A stretch of DNA of 64,000 bases, from positions 13,909,501 to 13,973,500 of the forward strand of contig JBAIAC010000030.1 in NCBI GenBank assembly GCA_037349315.1. Reading direction: 5' to 3'. This document shows positions 51,190 through 62,609 of the stretch, piece by piece; positions within the stretch are counted from its first letter, which is position 1, and each line of letters starts with the position of its first letter. The position numbers and the translations under genes are program-made. Under the pieces are notes generated by a model, which saw nothing but the letters and a program-made list of their open reading frames with translations, made no database searches and had not been told where the DNA came from. This DNA comes from Chelydra serpentina. Taxonomy: Eukaryota; Chordata; Testudines; Chelydridae.

Positions 51190-52345
51190 GTTGTGGAGAG
51201 AGGCAATGCCTCAAATAACCATGATTCAGACTATGATCAAAGTCCACATCTTGAATTGAACTTGGAAGCAAATAAGTAACCAGTGCAGTCCATGGAGAAA
51301 AGTGCTCATATGTTTGCCATGGCTATTACAACAAAGAAGGTAAGTAGCCTCATTCTGTACTGGCTGTAGCCACCAAATAGTCTCCATGTACAGCCCCACT
51401 TAGAGGATGCTGTAATAATCCAATCTACAAGCCACAAAAGCATGTTTCACTATGGCAAGATGCAGAGCTGCCTAACCAGATGCAGATAAAAATAGGTGCT
51501 TTTGGCCACAGAAGACCGCTGTAATTTCAGGCGTAATTCCAGGTAGGTCCTCCATTCTTCCACCTTACCCTGATGCATTAACATTCCCTCTGTCTTGTTT
51601 GAACTAAGATGAAGCCAGCATACTCACATCCAAGTCCCAGTCTCAGCCAAAAACTGGGGAAACAGAGGCATTGCACTATCTGGCTGTGATGGAAATGAGA
51701 CCTAGAACTGCATCTACATACTAATGCTGCCTCAATATAAACTGATTTGCCGTCTTCATTAGTGGTTTCACACGAATGTTGAGCAGAAGAGGAGATCAAA
51801 TAAATCCTTTGGGATCTCCATATGAGAGCTGTTGTGGCAGAAGAGCAATTACCCTAAACGTCTCTAGGGGATACATGGAAGAGGAAATAATGGAATCACC
51901 TCAGGATTATATCCTTTCCCCCAGATAGGTGCCACTGGTGAGTCAACAAAATATCATGTGCTACTGTATCAAAGGCTGGTGACAGAGACAGCCAATTCTG
52001 CATGGACAAGGCCTTTGTCCATCACTAAGAAGAGACCTGTATCCAACAAGATGAATGCCATCTCAGTGCCAAACCTGGACAGAATGTCCGTCTGAAAGGA
52101 ACTGGGAAATCTGAAGACTCCAGATGGCTTCAAAGTTGCCTCAGCACAACCTTCTCAATAGTCTTCACCAAAAAGGAAAGGCCAAGGACTGGGCAATAAT
52201 TGTCTGCAAGGTTAGTTTTGAGAGAGTTTCTTCACTAGGGACTTGTTTGAGGGAGAATGGCACCTTACTCCCTTTAGGGAAGCTGTAACAATCTCTACAG
52301 ACAATGTACTCAATTCTAGGGTGGGCCAGAAAGCAAGAATTCTGA
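51190..52345 (-). mobile_element. L2-like LINE fragment with reverse-transcriptase trace
   Basis: The reverse complement of 51929..51976 reads AFDTVAHDILLTHQWH, a reverse-transcriptase motif of the (D)xxxAFDTVxHxxLL kind found in L2-type LINEs. Flanking blocks agree with 43395..43800. No long frame survives; it is an old degraded copy of about 1.1 kb. Confidence 0.7.
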
Positions 52346-54698
52346 TTCATGAAAAATGTTGAGGTTTCAGAATTTCCTTTCGTTTCTCATCAGAACAAAA
52401 CCAAGACCTCTTTCTCTTTCAGGTTTTGACCAGAAATTCCACCCTGGACCTCAGAAACCTTTCTAATGAAAGTTTTGTCAAAAACCGATACATTTCCATG
52501 GAACGTTTTGGTTTTGTCGAACTGGCTTTTTTCAACACAAGATATTTTGTCTATAAATTCCTCACAGGTTTTACTCAACACCCTCCTGTTTGATAGAACT
52601 AGCCATGAGAGAGATGGGTCCAGCTCACAGGGCCTAGGCTGAACCCCCCTGGAAGCCTAAAAGGAAAGGAAATTTTTGAGGCTGTGACATGGGTTGATAA
52701 AAATGCTCATGTGAATTTTCACAAACATTATTTTCCTGATTTCACTGGCAGGTTGTGTTTTGGCTTTTCATAAACTCATTGATATAATGGGAATGTTTGA
52801 GATTTAGGTTCCCCCTTATCTATGGATAGAAAGTCCCCAAGAGTAGTCATAGAACAGTTATAACTAAACCCAACACAGCTTTACTTCATTGCCTGACTTC
52901 CTATTATACCTGACTCCCCCACCCCACCCCCCGTCTTCCCCACTGTAATAGCAGGCAAAGAGGTATACTTACATTAGTACTGCTTTTAAATTAGAGCTTT
53001 GCATTCCATCTTTCTGCATCATTTTTGTCTTGCTGTCTTTGTGAGAGCCACTGTACGCAACTCTACTAAATCATTAGCTCGTTGTTTTCTCTCTCTCTCT
53101 CTGCAGTGTCTTGAGATACTTTGTCTAAGAGATGCTATATAAAAGCAAATTGATTTGAAATGGCTCTTAAGACATTCTCCATATGCCATTACAGTTTATA
53201 TTTGGACTCAGCTGGGTACTAAAAATGTTACTGAATGGGATGGCTAATGTGCATTGTTATTCCCATTAATATACTTTACAGAATCCGCAGAACGGTAACG
53301 GCAGTCGTTTTCTTATCTGAATTCCTATTCATTCACCTTTCCTTCAGGAAATGCACTGAATAAAGGCCATGTTTGCCATTTTTTCCCTTTTCTTCAGGAG
53401 GTGAATAGGACAAGGATATAGTTCCTTGTATTCCAGTAAGGGGAGAGCAATGGGTATTTTGTTTTTAAAAATGTGCCCTTTGTTTTTTAAACAATTATAG
53501 GATAAGGAAGGGAGGGCTTAGTCTTGTGAAGGGGAAATTGGCTGATCAGCAGTGTCTGGCCTTGCATTTATATACCAGCTAAGGAGTGCTGTGCATTCAC
53601 ATTAGGCTCTGTCAATGATATCAACTTATTTTTAATGTGGACGGGAGGAAATTACAGTTGTGTGTTAACCTTTTCTGCTGGGCAAACTTCTCCCACTTGA
53701 GTCTAGCGCTCCCAGAGTTTGTATCAGTCGTGCACCGCCATAGAATAAACTTCTTGTTGCACAGCATCATTTTAATCCTGCTATTGAGGATTTTATTTTC
53801 TACTATCAAACACATCCATTGTCGTCGTCTTGAGATTTCTTTTCCCTTCTCCACTGGTGACATAAATGCAAAATCAAGGCACTCATCTTTCTGGATTAAT
53901 CATCTTCTCGGATCACTGCTGCCTTCCATCTCCCATGAGGAAGACTCACTGTATCACTTTTTAATTATATTGGCTCTATCCCATTTATGGAAGGGCAGGT
54001 CACATCATACTGAGAGAACTGCACTATAGTTCTGAGACCTCTTGCTATCTGTCTGTTTAGTTATGCTAAATGCCTTGTAGGAAAGGCATTACTTTGTGGA
54101 GCAGCCAGGAACCTAAGTTGAAAGTCACTGGAAATGATGCTCAGAGAGAAGAAATTAAAGTTCCGATAAAAACAATCTAGAAAGTTTAGTGTGAGACAGA
54201 GGCTTAGTGTTCTGAGAGAGACACTTTCCGGGATTGCTTTCTAGAACACTGCATTCTCAAGCAAATCCAGCCAGTTGGTCATATCCCCAGCTGGCCTTTC
54301 TCTTTCCAGTTATACGTCTCAATGGGAACAAGAGAGCAACACCATACAGTACAGTCCGTGCTCTTTCGTTGGACATGGTGTGTTCTCCCTGCAGTGTTTG
54401 CACAGAACATACCTGATGCATGTCATGGTGGAGTTGGGAGCCTGTGCGAAGGGGAGTGGCTATCTGCAGAGCTGGTCGTAGAACTATTCTGAGGCTGCGC
54501 AAGTGTCCCCTCGTCAGATTACCGACAAAGCAGGGATCATTTGATTTTTGACACCAAAGGGGCATGCGGTGTGGTGTGCCATGTGAACACACCTTGCTGC
54601 AGGGTTCTAAGACTGACCATGGGTATTGACCAGCTCCGAATGTTATTCACAGCAGCTTTTAGAACTATCACAAGACTTTTAGGATGCCAAATACTGTA

Positions 54699-54768
54699 GG
54701 TGAAATCGTGACTCGAATGAAGTTAATGAGAGTTTTGTCATTGACTCCAGTGGGGCCAGGATTTCACC
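54699..54768. repeat. Short palindromic (foldback) element
   Basis: The left arm 'ggtgaaatcgtgactcgaat' and the right arm 'tggggccaggatttcacc' are inverted repeats, with 'tgagagttttgtcattgact' in the centre. It is of the TCAATGGGA class. Confidence 0.6.
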
Positions 54769-56739
54769 CTCTGACTCGATGAATTTGCCGTTCCTCCTTT
54801 TATTGACTTCACTACTATGTAGTGACTGTCCAGTGGTGAGTGTGTAACTTGAGCCTCCACCTTGTATCTAGCATAATCAATATATAATCCAGTCTCCAGA
54901 GAAATCAATATGTAATTGTTGTTGTTGTTCCAGAGACAGCATCATTGATGTCTCTGGTGATCCGAGTGTCTCAGTCCTAAGGAAGCTGGGAAGTAAACTC
55001 TTCAGTGTGCTTTCTGTACAAGCAGATCTCCATAGATTCACATGGATGTTCCCATTTTGGCAAAGGCTCTGAACAGCAGTCCAGTGACCTTGCTACTCAA
55101 ATTAGTGCTTTATAATCAGGCTTTATTATTAATAAGCATTCTTCCAATTACAGGGGACAAGCTGTAATACAGTGTGTTAGTGGAATCTAAACAAAAAAAT
55201 CGTACAACTGGTTAGATGAGGAGTTTCTTTGCTGTGGTCTCAGAGTAAATGACATTTTCCCACGGTTTGTTCAAGCCCTGTTCCCTAATACCTTACCCAG
55301 TGTTTATAATACATACTCTAGCTAACTAAACACTTAGGACTTCTGGTTCTTGCAATGATGCCAAACTGCTGGCTAGCCTATTGAAAATGATATGGAGTCT
55401 GTTCTATTCCACTGTCCTAGAATAAATCTATGGGCACTCCTCTGTGCTCATGTGACTTACACAGGGCTATGCTGGTAGAACACTTTTTCATGTGGCTGAA
55501 AGGTTGGGCCAGGTACAATAACTGCACGGCTCATGTTTTAAATGGAAATGTTGCTTGACTTGTCTTTGTGGCGGGGTTAAATTCTCAGGTTCATATGTTT
55601 ATTGCTGAGCAGACATTTCTCAACAGTTTGTCATGTGTGGTCAGGAAAATCACTGAGATGACTTGGTCCATGGGCAAAGGCCATTTATCTGGCTCAGGTT
55701 TGACCGAACTACTCTGGTTTGACCCTTTGAAAAATGGAAACTTGTGCCGGCTGAATCATGTCAGCAAAACGTGTACAAGTAGACAGCATGTGAGTCATTC
55801 GATCTGGGCAGGCCTCGCAGGCTGTTAACTCACAGTGACTAGCGTCATGGAGACTGTGTTCTAGCCAGTGTATCCGAGAAGTGTTGCTTTCTAGAGATGT
55901 CAACATTCAATCTGCATGTGTTGGATGTTTAACCAACAACAATTTGTAAAGCTGAATTTTATGGATACACAACATTTACCCGAAGTAATCTCTGCTTCAG
56001 TAACCTTTCCTTTTTTAGCTAGGAGGGCAGTATGTCCACTCTGTTCCTAAGCCATTATCCCCTGGCAGCAATAACTGGCCAAACTGCAGCTTAGGTAGAA
56101 GGCAATTCTAGTTTTCCTACCTACACTGTAGCAATGGGCTAAAACTAATCATTTGTCTTGAGTTTCTACCTCACACCCAAGCCCTGAACTGCTGCACTTT
56201 GGATAAAATTGGATCCAACTCCAACAAAAACCCTGGATTTGTTTTTCAAAACCCAAACCCAACTGACAAGGATTTACAAAATCTAAAACCACTCCTGGCT
56301 TTGCCAATCCCCCCTGCTGTTCCATTGAGGGAAGATAATCTTCACTTCCCTCCTGAAAATTGTGCTGCAGCTGTTATGCACATGACATTGTTCCTCTCAG
56401 AATTAGTTGGGTGAAGAAGAAATTCCTACATACTGGACAAAGTTTATAAAGTTGATCAAAACACTATGATGCCAGTGACTGAAGTAGCCAATTATTATTA
56501 ATACTAATAGTAATGTACTGTCTGGCAGGGGAATCTGAGAAATGGGGGAGACGCACTTTGTGCCCTCAAAGCATAAGTATGTCTCTTATTACAGCTTGCT
56601 TATTTCTTATGGCATTGGGTGGAGACAGATGAGAAGCAAGTTTCCCACCATGCTTGTATAACCCACATAACCTACATTGGTATATATGGGTCACACACTG
56701 ACTAGGGAAGTTTGTCCTGAACATCAGGGGTCCTCAGCC

Positions 56740-56880
56740 GTTCAAATCTCCATATGGACCAACATTGCTGGTGGGGATCATCTATGGGACTTGAACCTGG
56801 AATCTCTGGACCTAAAAGCATGCGGGGGGAGGTGTTCCACTTCTTGTGTTAAAGACGCATCTGTGGTAGCTTAAAAGCAG
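56740..56880 (-). repeat. Possible tRNA-related repeat
   Basis: The reverse complement contains 'ccagagattccaggttcaag' followed by TCCC, which resembles a Pol III B box with the preceding anticodon arm. No clear A box or complete cloverleaf is seen, so it is not called as a tRNA gene. Confidence 0.25.
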
Positions 56881-58017
56881 TAGCAGACTGATCAACTCTT
56901 ATACATGGTGCAGCCAGTAGAAGGAGACAAAAACTCACACGGGGATCATGCAGATTACACTTAGCCTGTCTGTGCTGGTACCTGCTGTCAGTATCTCCCT
57001 TAAGAGTGACTGTTAAAGTGAGGTTAAATATGATGCCTGCCTCCTGATTTTTCCATCTAAAAGCTACATTAACCAAATAGCCTTTTATGGATGGGCTTGG
57101 CAGATTTACGATGTGAGCCATGAGAGTTATGCTCTTCTCTGGTAAAATTCGAGTGGGAAAATCAGTTTGCTAATAACATGAGAGTGTTTTGTTTTACCAG
57201 ATCCAAAAATCACAGCAGCATCTTAAGACACCGTTTTTGTCTCACAAGTAATAAATACACAAAATGTATGTAAATGCATTAAAACCTCACTGAAGAAAAA
57301 TCTCTTTTTAAAAAAATATGAGCTTCCAAAAATTCCTTTCATGGCAGGTGGGTTTAAAACATAACCAGCTTATTCATGCTGTGGAAAGTTGGCTCTCAAA
57401 GTGCTCAACTTTAAATTATTTTTTATAAAAGGGAACTACGCATGTTAAAAGCACTTGACCTGCATACCAAGCCTGTGCTTGTAAATTAACTTAATATCAT
57501 TTAATCAGGCTAAAGCCTGAACCCAATTCAAAATCCTAGCATCATAATTTAAATATCCTAACACAGCTGTTGTTTGTCCAACAGACAAAACTGAGGAAGA
57601 GCAGAATATGCCACTGTAAACAGCATGTCATCCTGAACAATAAACATCTTTCTTCTCCATTCTCTTCTGATGGCAGTTTCTGCGTGTTATCTAACTGGCT
57701 GTTCACATGATACACGTGATCAGGGGACTCCCTTCTTAAAAGGGGTCGGTGTTTGTGCGACTTTTTGTTCTGCTCTCATGTGGGTGTTTCTAGTCTTTCA
57801 GTAAAAGTGGCACCCCGCTTCCTGTTTTATATTAATTTTACTCATTTCCAAATTGTTTTTAATACCCTCAAATAGCAAGCTACCAGTTGGGTTTTCATTT
57901 CACGCGCACGCGCACACACACACTCTCTCTCTCTCTCTCTTTCTACCCCCCTCAGGATTTTGATCTATTACGTAGTGAAGCTCGTTATTAAAGAGGGCCA
58001 GCGCCTGCAAACGTTGT

Positions 58018-58085
58018 GCCCAATCCAACTCCCATTGCAGTTGGGAGCAAGAAACCCTCCGACTTCAGTTGAAGCTGGATCAGGC
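58018..58085. repeat. Short palindromic (foldback) element
   Basis: 'gcccaatccaactcccattg' and 'gttgaagctggatcaggc' are imperfect inverted repeats. It is of the same class as 54699..54768. Confidence 0.5.
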
Positions 58086-59264
58086 AAGTGCAAGCGGCTC
58101 CAATGACTTCAGTGGCGCAGCTTGTAAGGGAAGAGTTACTCACATGCATAAAAGTTTCAGAATCAGGTCCTACGTCTGGGGTGAGCTAATTTGGGCAGTG
58201 GTCTGTCTGTTTTCCCACTAGAAAGCCATTAAATAACGGCGAGGTAGTAAAAGAGTTTTTATTTTTTTAATGTAACAAATGGCATTTGGTTTACCAGAGC
58301 AAGCCAAGCTATGACTATTGCAACATAAGGTTGCTTGCTAATGTTTAGACAACACACCAGTGATGGGAGAACGTCAAGAGGTAGAGAAGTTCCATTGAGC
58401 AGCTGGGTGCTTATCCAAAACTATTCAGCATGTTAAACTGTATAGGAAAGCTTGTTAGAACAGACTTTCTCATATTATCTTGTCGCTCCTGTTGCCAGGT
58501 CTTGTATGGGAACAGAAATCTGAGCCAGGCACAGAAGAAAAATGATTGTTGATAACAGTTATCTAAAGTTTTGTTTAACCAGAAAAATATGTCCAGTTGA
58601 ACTAGAGATAGACAGGTCAGGTTTGAACTTTCCACAAGTGTCACAGCCTTCAGATCTGGGGTTTGGGTTGGCCTATTTTATGATATGTAGGAGGGTCAGA
58701 TGACAAACCGGGATTCTAAAATCCAGTCTTTCCTAATGGTATTTGATTCTGGGGTTTGTGCTGAGGTCAGGCCAAAATGTAGCAAAAGCAGGAAAATGTA
58801 GATTGGTTCTGATTTTCTTCAAACTAAGTGAGGTATACCGTGACTTCTTCTCACAGATGTTTGATTTTTGGCTGAAACCTTTAATGTGTGCCTGGAAAAC
58901 GAGGCTTTTGAAAGAGAACTTTCTATTCAATTCTCTTGTTTAACTTCTTATTTTATCATTATTAACACACATGAGCTTTCCATATAAGTATTAACAAATC
59001 CCATTGATAACCTCAATTGTTACCTTTAAAAGACAGGTTTGTCTGTTTGTATTTAATGAATCTTATCATTATCTGTATATGTATTTTATTCAAATTCCAA
59101 ACATGGTAACCACATATTGTAAAATCTACTTGATCCTGAACAAAAGACTGTCATTTTTTTCACATTGAACGGATTTCTCATACTTTATTTCTCCATGGCA
59201 CTAATGTTGAGAAATCTGTCCTTTTCCAATAACGAGGTATCACACATCTAGTAGTAATTGTGCT

Positions 59265-60369
59265 TGTTACACTCTGACACCCCAATATTCACCACTGCCA
59301 GGTAATTAGGATATGTCTTATACAAAGTGTGTCTTGTGAGGTGGTATTCTAAAAGTCTTGATCTGCTAGACAGTAATATCTTGTTGGATTGTATGTGCTA
59401 TTGTCGTGTGTGAAGTTATGAAGTTTGGCTATGTATGTGTTGCTGAAACATGTTCTGAAGTTGAAAACACCCACAAGCAGCCTTTCAGGTACGACAGTAA
59501 AAAGGCCAAACAATGTTAATGGTTTATTGAGGAAATGCACACAAGCACAAGGATTACCCCAGGAACTGTGTATAATAGAAACCTATCAGAGATAGCACTA
59601 CACACTGGGAACTGTTTGACCCAGGTCACAGTAAAAGAGCTTTCCAGCAAGAAGGGAGAAGATCTAAAAGGGGGAAAATTACATCATGGGGGGATCTCAC
59701 TTTTCCTATAACAACACACCTGGAAACACCTGAGGAACAAAGACTGAACTGTGGGAAGTGATGGTCCCAGGCTAGAAGGATTTTTAGCTTCTGTATGAAA
59801 ACCTGGGAAAGCCAAGACAACTTGTGCCTTAAGAATCTGCCAGCCTGTTTATCACTCAGGGTGAGAATTTGCTAATTTATATCTTACCTATCTAGTGTGT
59901 TAAACTCAGTCTGCAGTTTTTGTTTATTTACTAAGGTAATCAGCTTTGATCTGTTTGCTATCTCTTATAATCACTTAAAATTTACCTTTTGTAGTTAATA
60001 AATGTATTTGTTGCTTATAACATAACCCAGTTTGTGCAATTCATATCGGGGGGGTGGGGCAAGAAGCTGTGCACATCTCTCTCCACACTGAGGGAGAGGG
60101 TGAATTTTTATGAGCTTGCGCTGTGCAGATCTTTCTATACCCAAAAGGGGTGTGCATGTGAGTGCTGGGTGAGTCCTCTCACACAGAGCTGACTTCAGTC
60201 AGTGTCTGCAGCTGGGTGTGGCCCTACCTGTGTGTGTGTGCTGCAAGAGGCCGGAGAGCCTAATTCAGCAAAATAGGAAGAGGGAATCCAGGCTGGTGGA
60301 GCAGGAGAGGCTCAGTGAAACCCCAGTACATCAAGTGGCATCCCGGATGGAGAGGTCCAACCCGTCACA
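59265..60369 (+). mobile_element. 5' LTR of a Ty3/Gypsy-type retrotransposon
   Basis: The block begins TGTTACACTCTGACACC and ends CCCGTCACA, giving TG..CA borders, and lies directly upstream of a primer-site-like TGGCGCAGCG and then gag. A polyadenylation signal AATAAA is at 59997..60002, which would put the R/U5 part after it. Length about 1.1 kb. No second copy of this LTR is seen in the window, so LTR-to-LTR dating is not possible. The left border rests on the TG and could be off by some bases. Confidence 0.75.
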
Positions 60370-60370
60370 G

Positions 60371-60388
60371 TGGCGCAGCGAGCAGGGT
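60371..60388 (+). other. Primer-binding-site candidate
   Basis: TGGCGCAGCGAGCAGGGT starts one base after the LTR end and begins with TGG, as expected for pairing with a tRNA CCA end. I could not assign the primer tRNA. Confidence 0.5.
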
Positions 60389-60539
60389 CATGTGCACAGA
60401 ATATTGCTCTGAAACACTGGTAGTGATTTTAAGTGAGTTTTAAGTGTGTTGGATAGAGAACAGACAAAGTGGTTACTGGTTTATTATTTTCTGTTTGCTT
60501 ATTTCGGGAAAAGGAAGTAGGGACAAGAAAAGCAGGAAA

Positions 60540-61816
60540 ATGAACGAAAGTGAAGTTACCAAAAAGTTGGAGCTCTACCGTTGCAAGTAGAAGAAAATGA
60601 AAAGATGCGTAAGAGACGGATAGAATTGAAACAGATGGAAATGGATGAGCAAAAGGCTGCACATCAGAAGGCCATAGAACTGAGACAGCTAGAGGCTGAG
60701 GAAGCCCGAGAACGGAGAAAACTGGAGGCTGACAAAGAAATGGAAGCAGAAGCAGCCAGGCAGAAGTTAGCCCTGGAACTGAAAGACAAAGAACTGACAG
60801 AAAAAGAAAAAGAGAGGAAGCATCAACTGGCTGCAATGGAGTGGAAGAGACAGAACCCAACACTAGGGCTCTCCCTCCCCCCAAAATCCACAAGTGGGAG
60901 CAGTTGTGCCCGGCGTACAATGAGTCTGGGACATTGCTGAATATTTCATGACCCGTGAGAGGCTGTGTATGCTCCATGCTATTCTTGAAAATCAACAGAT
61001 GACCACTTTGGTTGCAAAATTGACTGGGAGAGCTCTGGACATATTAAATAAGATGCTAATTGGTGATGCTTCCAATTATGGTAAATTTAAGGAATTGGTT
61101 TTGAAACAGTTTCAGATTACACCTGAAATTTATAGAGTAAAATTTAGAAGCCTGAAGAAAGGGGCTGGATTAAGTACTGTGTCTTATGTGAACCAAATGA
61201 GAGGTTTACTGGATAAGTGGGTGAGGGGGAAAGGTATTACAAGCTTTGAAGCAATGTGTGGTTTGGTTGCTCAGGAACAGTTCCTGAATATGTCTAATGA
61301 TGATGTAAAACAGTGTTTATGGGATAAAAAGGTAGAAACGGTCGAAGAACTTGCAGCTTTTGCAGATAATTTTGAACAATCCCAAGCACCTATTAGGAAT
61401 AAGTCACAGGCAGGGGGGTTCAAGTTTGGTGGGAAGCCAGGTCACTGCTTTATCTCTGGGAAAAGGGAGGGTGGCCAGGAGGTGGGGCACTCACCCTCCC
61501 ATATTCCTACCTCCCATATCCATCCTAAACCACCCTTAAAAACAGGAGACCCTAGAAGATGCTTCCACTGTAATTCTACAGAGCACCTGAAGTATAACTG
61601 CCCCAAATTGAAGGAGAATAAGCCTCCCCTGTCCCACGTTGGCTTGGTTGTCCTGAGTCCCGAGACACCAGAGGGTAACCCCATAACTTATCACACCTGC
61701 TTGGTGGACACTGGGCCTGGTGAACCAGACAAGGAACACATTAAGATTGTCAGAATTGATGGAACAGAGTGCCTGGGTTGGAGAGATACTGGGGCCCAGC
61801 TCTCTCTGGTTCAATA
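60540..61816 (+). pseudogene. Gypsy-type gag (SCAN-like capsid, CCHC knuckle) and start of protease, broken frame
   Basis: This is the gag region of an LTR retrotransposon, which would build the particle core and bind its RNA. The frame from ATG at 60540 hits a stop at 60588..60590. A Lys/Glu-rich coiled-coil stretch continues in another frame (60581..60940), and the capsid and later parts lie in a third (60948..61817), so at least two frameshifts separate the pieces. In the 289-codon third piece, residues about 15-145 resemble a SCAN domain, which is derived from the capsid of Gmr1-like Gypsy elements: note TPEIYRVKFRSL at about 58-69 and QEQFL at about 109-113. A zinc knuckle C205-x2-C208-x4-H213-x4-C218 follows. 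The protease active-site triplet lies in DTGA at residues 280-283, just before the SINE insertion. Alternative: a domesticated SCAN gene, unlikely given the LTR and the broken frames. Confidence 0.85.
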
Positions 61817-61818
61817 AG

Positions 61819-62004
61819 GGGAGGGATAGCTCAGTGGTTTGAGCATTGGCCTGCTAAACCCAGGGTTGTGAGTTCAGTCCTTGAGGGGGCCATTTAGGGA
61901 TGTGGGGCAAAAATCTGTCAGGGGACAGTACTTGGTCCTGCTAGTGAAGGCAGGGGACTGGACTTGATGACCTTTCAAGGTCCTTCCAGCTCTATGAGTT
62001 AGGC
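61819..62004 (+). mobile_element. Turtle tRNA-derived SINE (tail type b) inside the retrotransposon protease
   Basis: The head GATAGCTCAGTGGTTTGAGC and tail 'ctgtcaggggacagtacttg' match the SINE at 24932..25133. Short duplications ATAAG flank it (61814..61818 and 62005..62009). It separates the protease active-site segment from the rest of the protease, so it inserted after the retrotransposon. Confidence 0.92.
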
Positions 62005-62009
62005 ATAAG

Positions 62010-62609
62010 TGACCGAGTGTGGTCCCGGAGGTTAGTATTTTACTGGGGCAAATGGCCAGCATTAAGGGGGTGGGGGCGGAAAGATTCCCCGTACCACTAG
62101 CAAAGGTTTGTGTGGAGTGGGAAGGTTTGGGAGGCGATTTACTTCTGGGGATGCTAGAGGACATCCCTGTGGACCTGTTGGTAGGGAATGATTTTTTCCA
62201 CAAGGCCAGGCCTGTTGGTCTGGTAACTCGCACCATGAAGGAGTGTTGTGTAGGGTCCCCAAAGGGGAAGGAGAGGGTGTTGCCTGCCAGTGAGAAGGCT
62301 GTTCCAGCTGGTAGCTGCAGATCTGACACAGCCGAACCAGTAATAGATCTTGCCCTAGGGAGCACGGAACGGGGTGTCTCAGAGAGGAGCCTGGGGAAGG
62401 GTGTTGGAACCTTAGAATCCACAGAGGAGATGGGTCAGGGTTCCATTGGCATTGCAGTGCAGGGTGACAGCATGCTTCTAATTGAGGGAAAGGCAGAATC
62501 GGACCTCTGCCCAACTGAAAGCAACAGGTCCCCAGGGCCGGGGGCAGGAGAAACGTTGTCAGTGTCTGAGGAAGTTATCCCAAGTATTAGCCATAATATA
62601 AAGAATTAA
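62010..62609 (+). pseudogene. Gypsy-type protease remainder and linker, truncated
   Basis: The frame open from 62019 to 62609 has a hydrophobic segment ending in VDLLVGNDFFH at about residues 51-61, the position of the second conserved block of retropepsin-like proteases (LLxGxDF type). The following Glu/Ser/Gly-rich sequence has no recognisable domain and probably links to reverse transcriptase. No reverse transcriptase, integrase or 3' LTR follows, and similarity ends at about 62609, so the element is 3'-truncated. The start codon is not real; this is the continuation of the frame interrupted by the SINE. Confidence 0.75.

Larger units (their letters stand above)
52346..59264. other. Unassigned intronic DNA (about 6.9 kb)
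   Basis: It includes small palindromic elements at 54699 and 58018, an L2/MIR-like tail at about 53100..53150, a CT run near 53089..53105, a GTT run near 54916..54930, and a CA/CT microsatellite at about 57903..57945. No GRK5 exon, RNA gene or long coding frame is recognised. Confidence 0.4.

Noticed and set aside
60429..60995. 188-codon minus-strand frame
   Set aside because: It is the antisense shadow of the Lys/Glu-rich gag coiled coil and gives a Leu/Ser/Phe-rich sequence without a domain.
61874..62514. Minus-strand frames of 150-182 codons
   Set aside because: They are antisense to the SINE and the protease/linker region of the Gypsy element.
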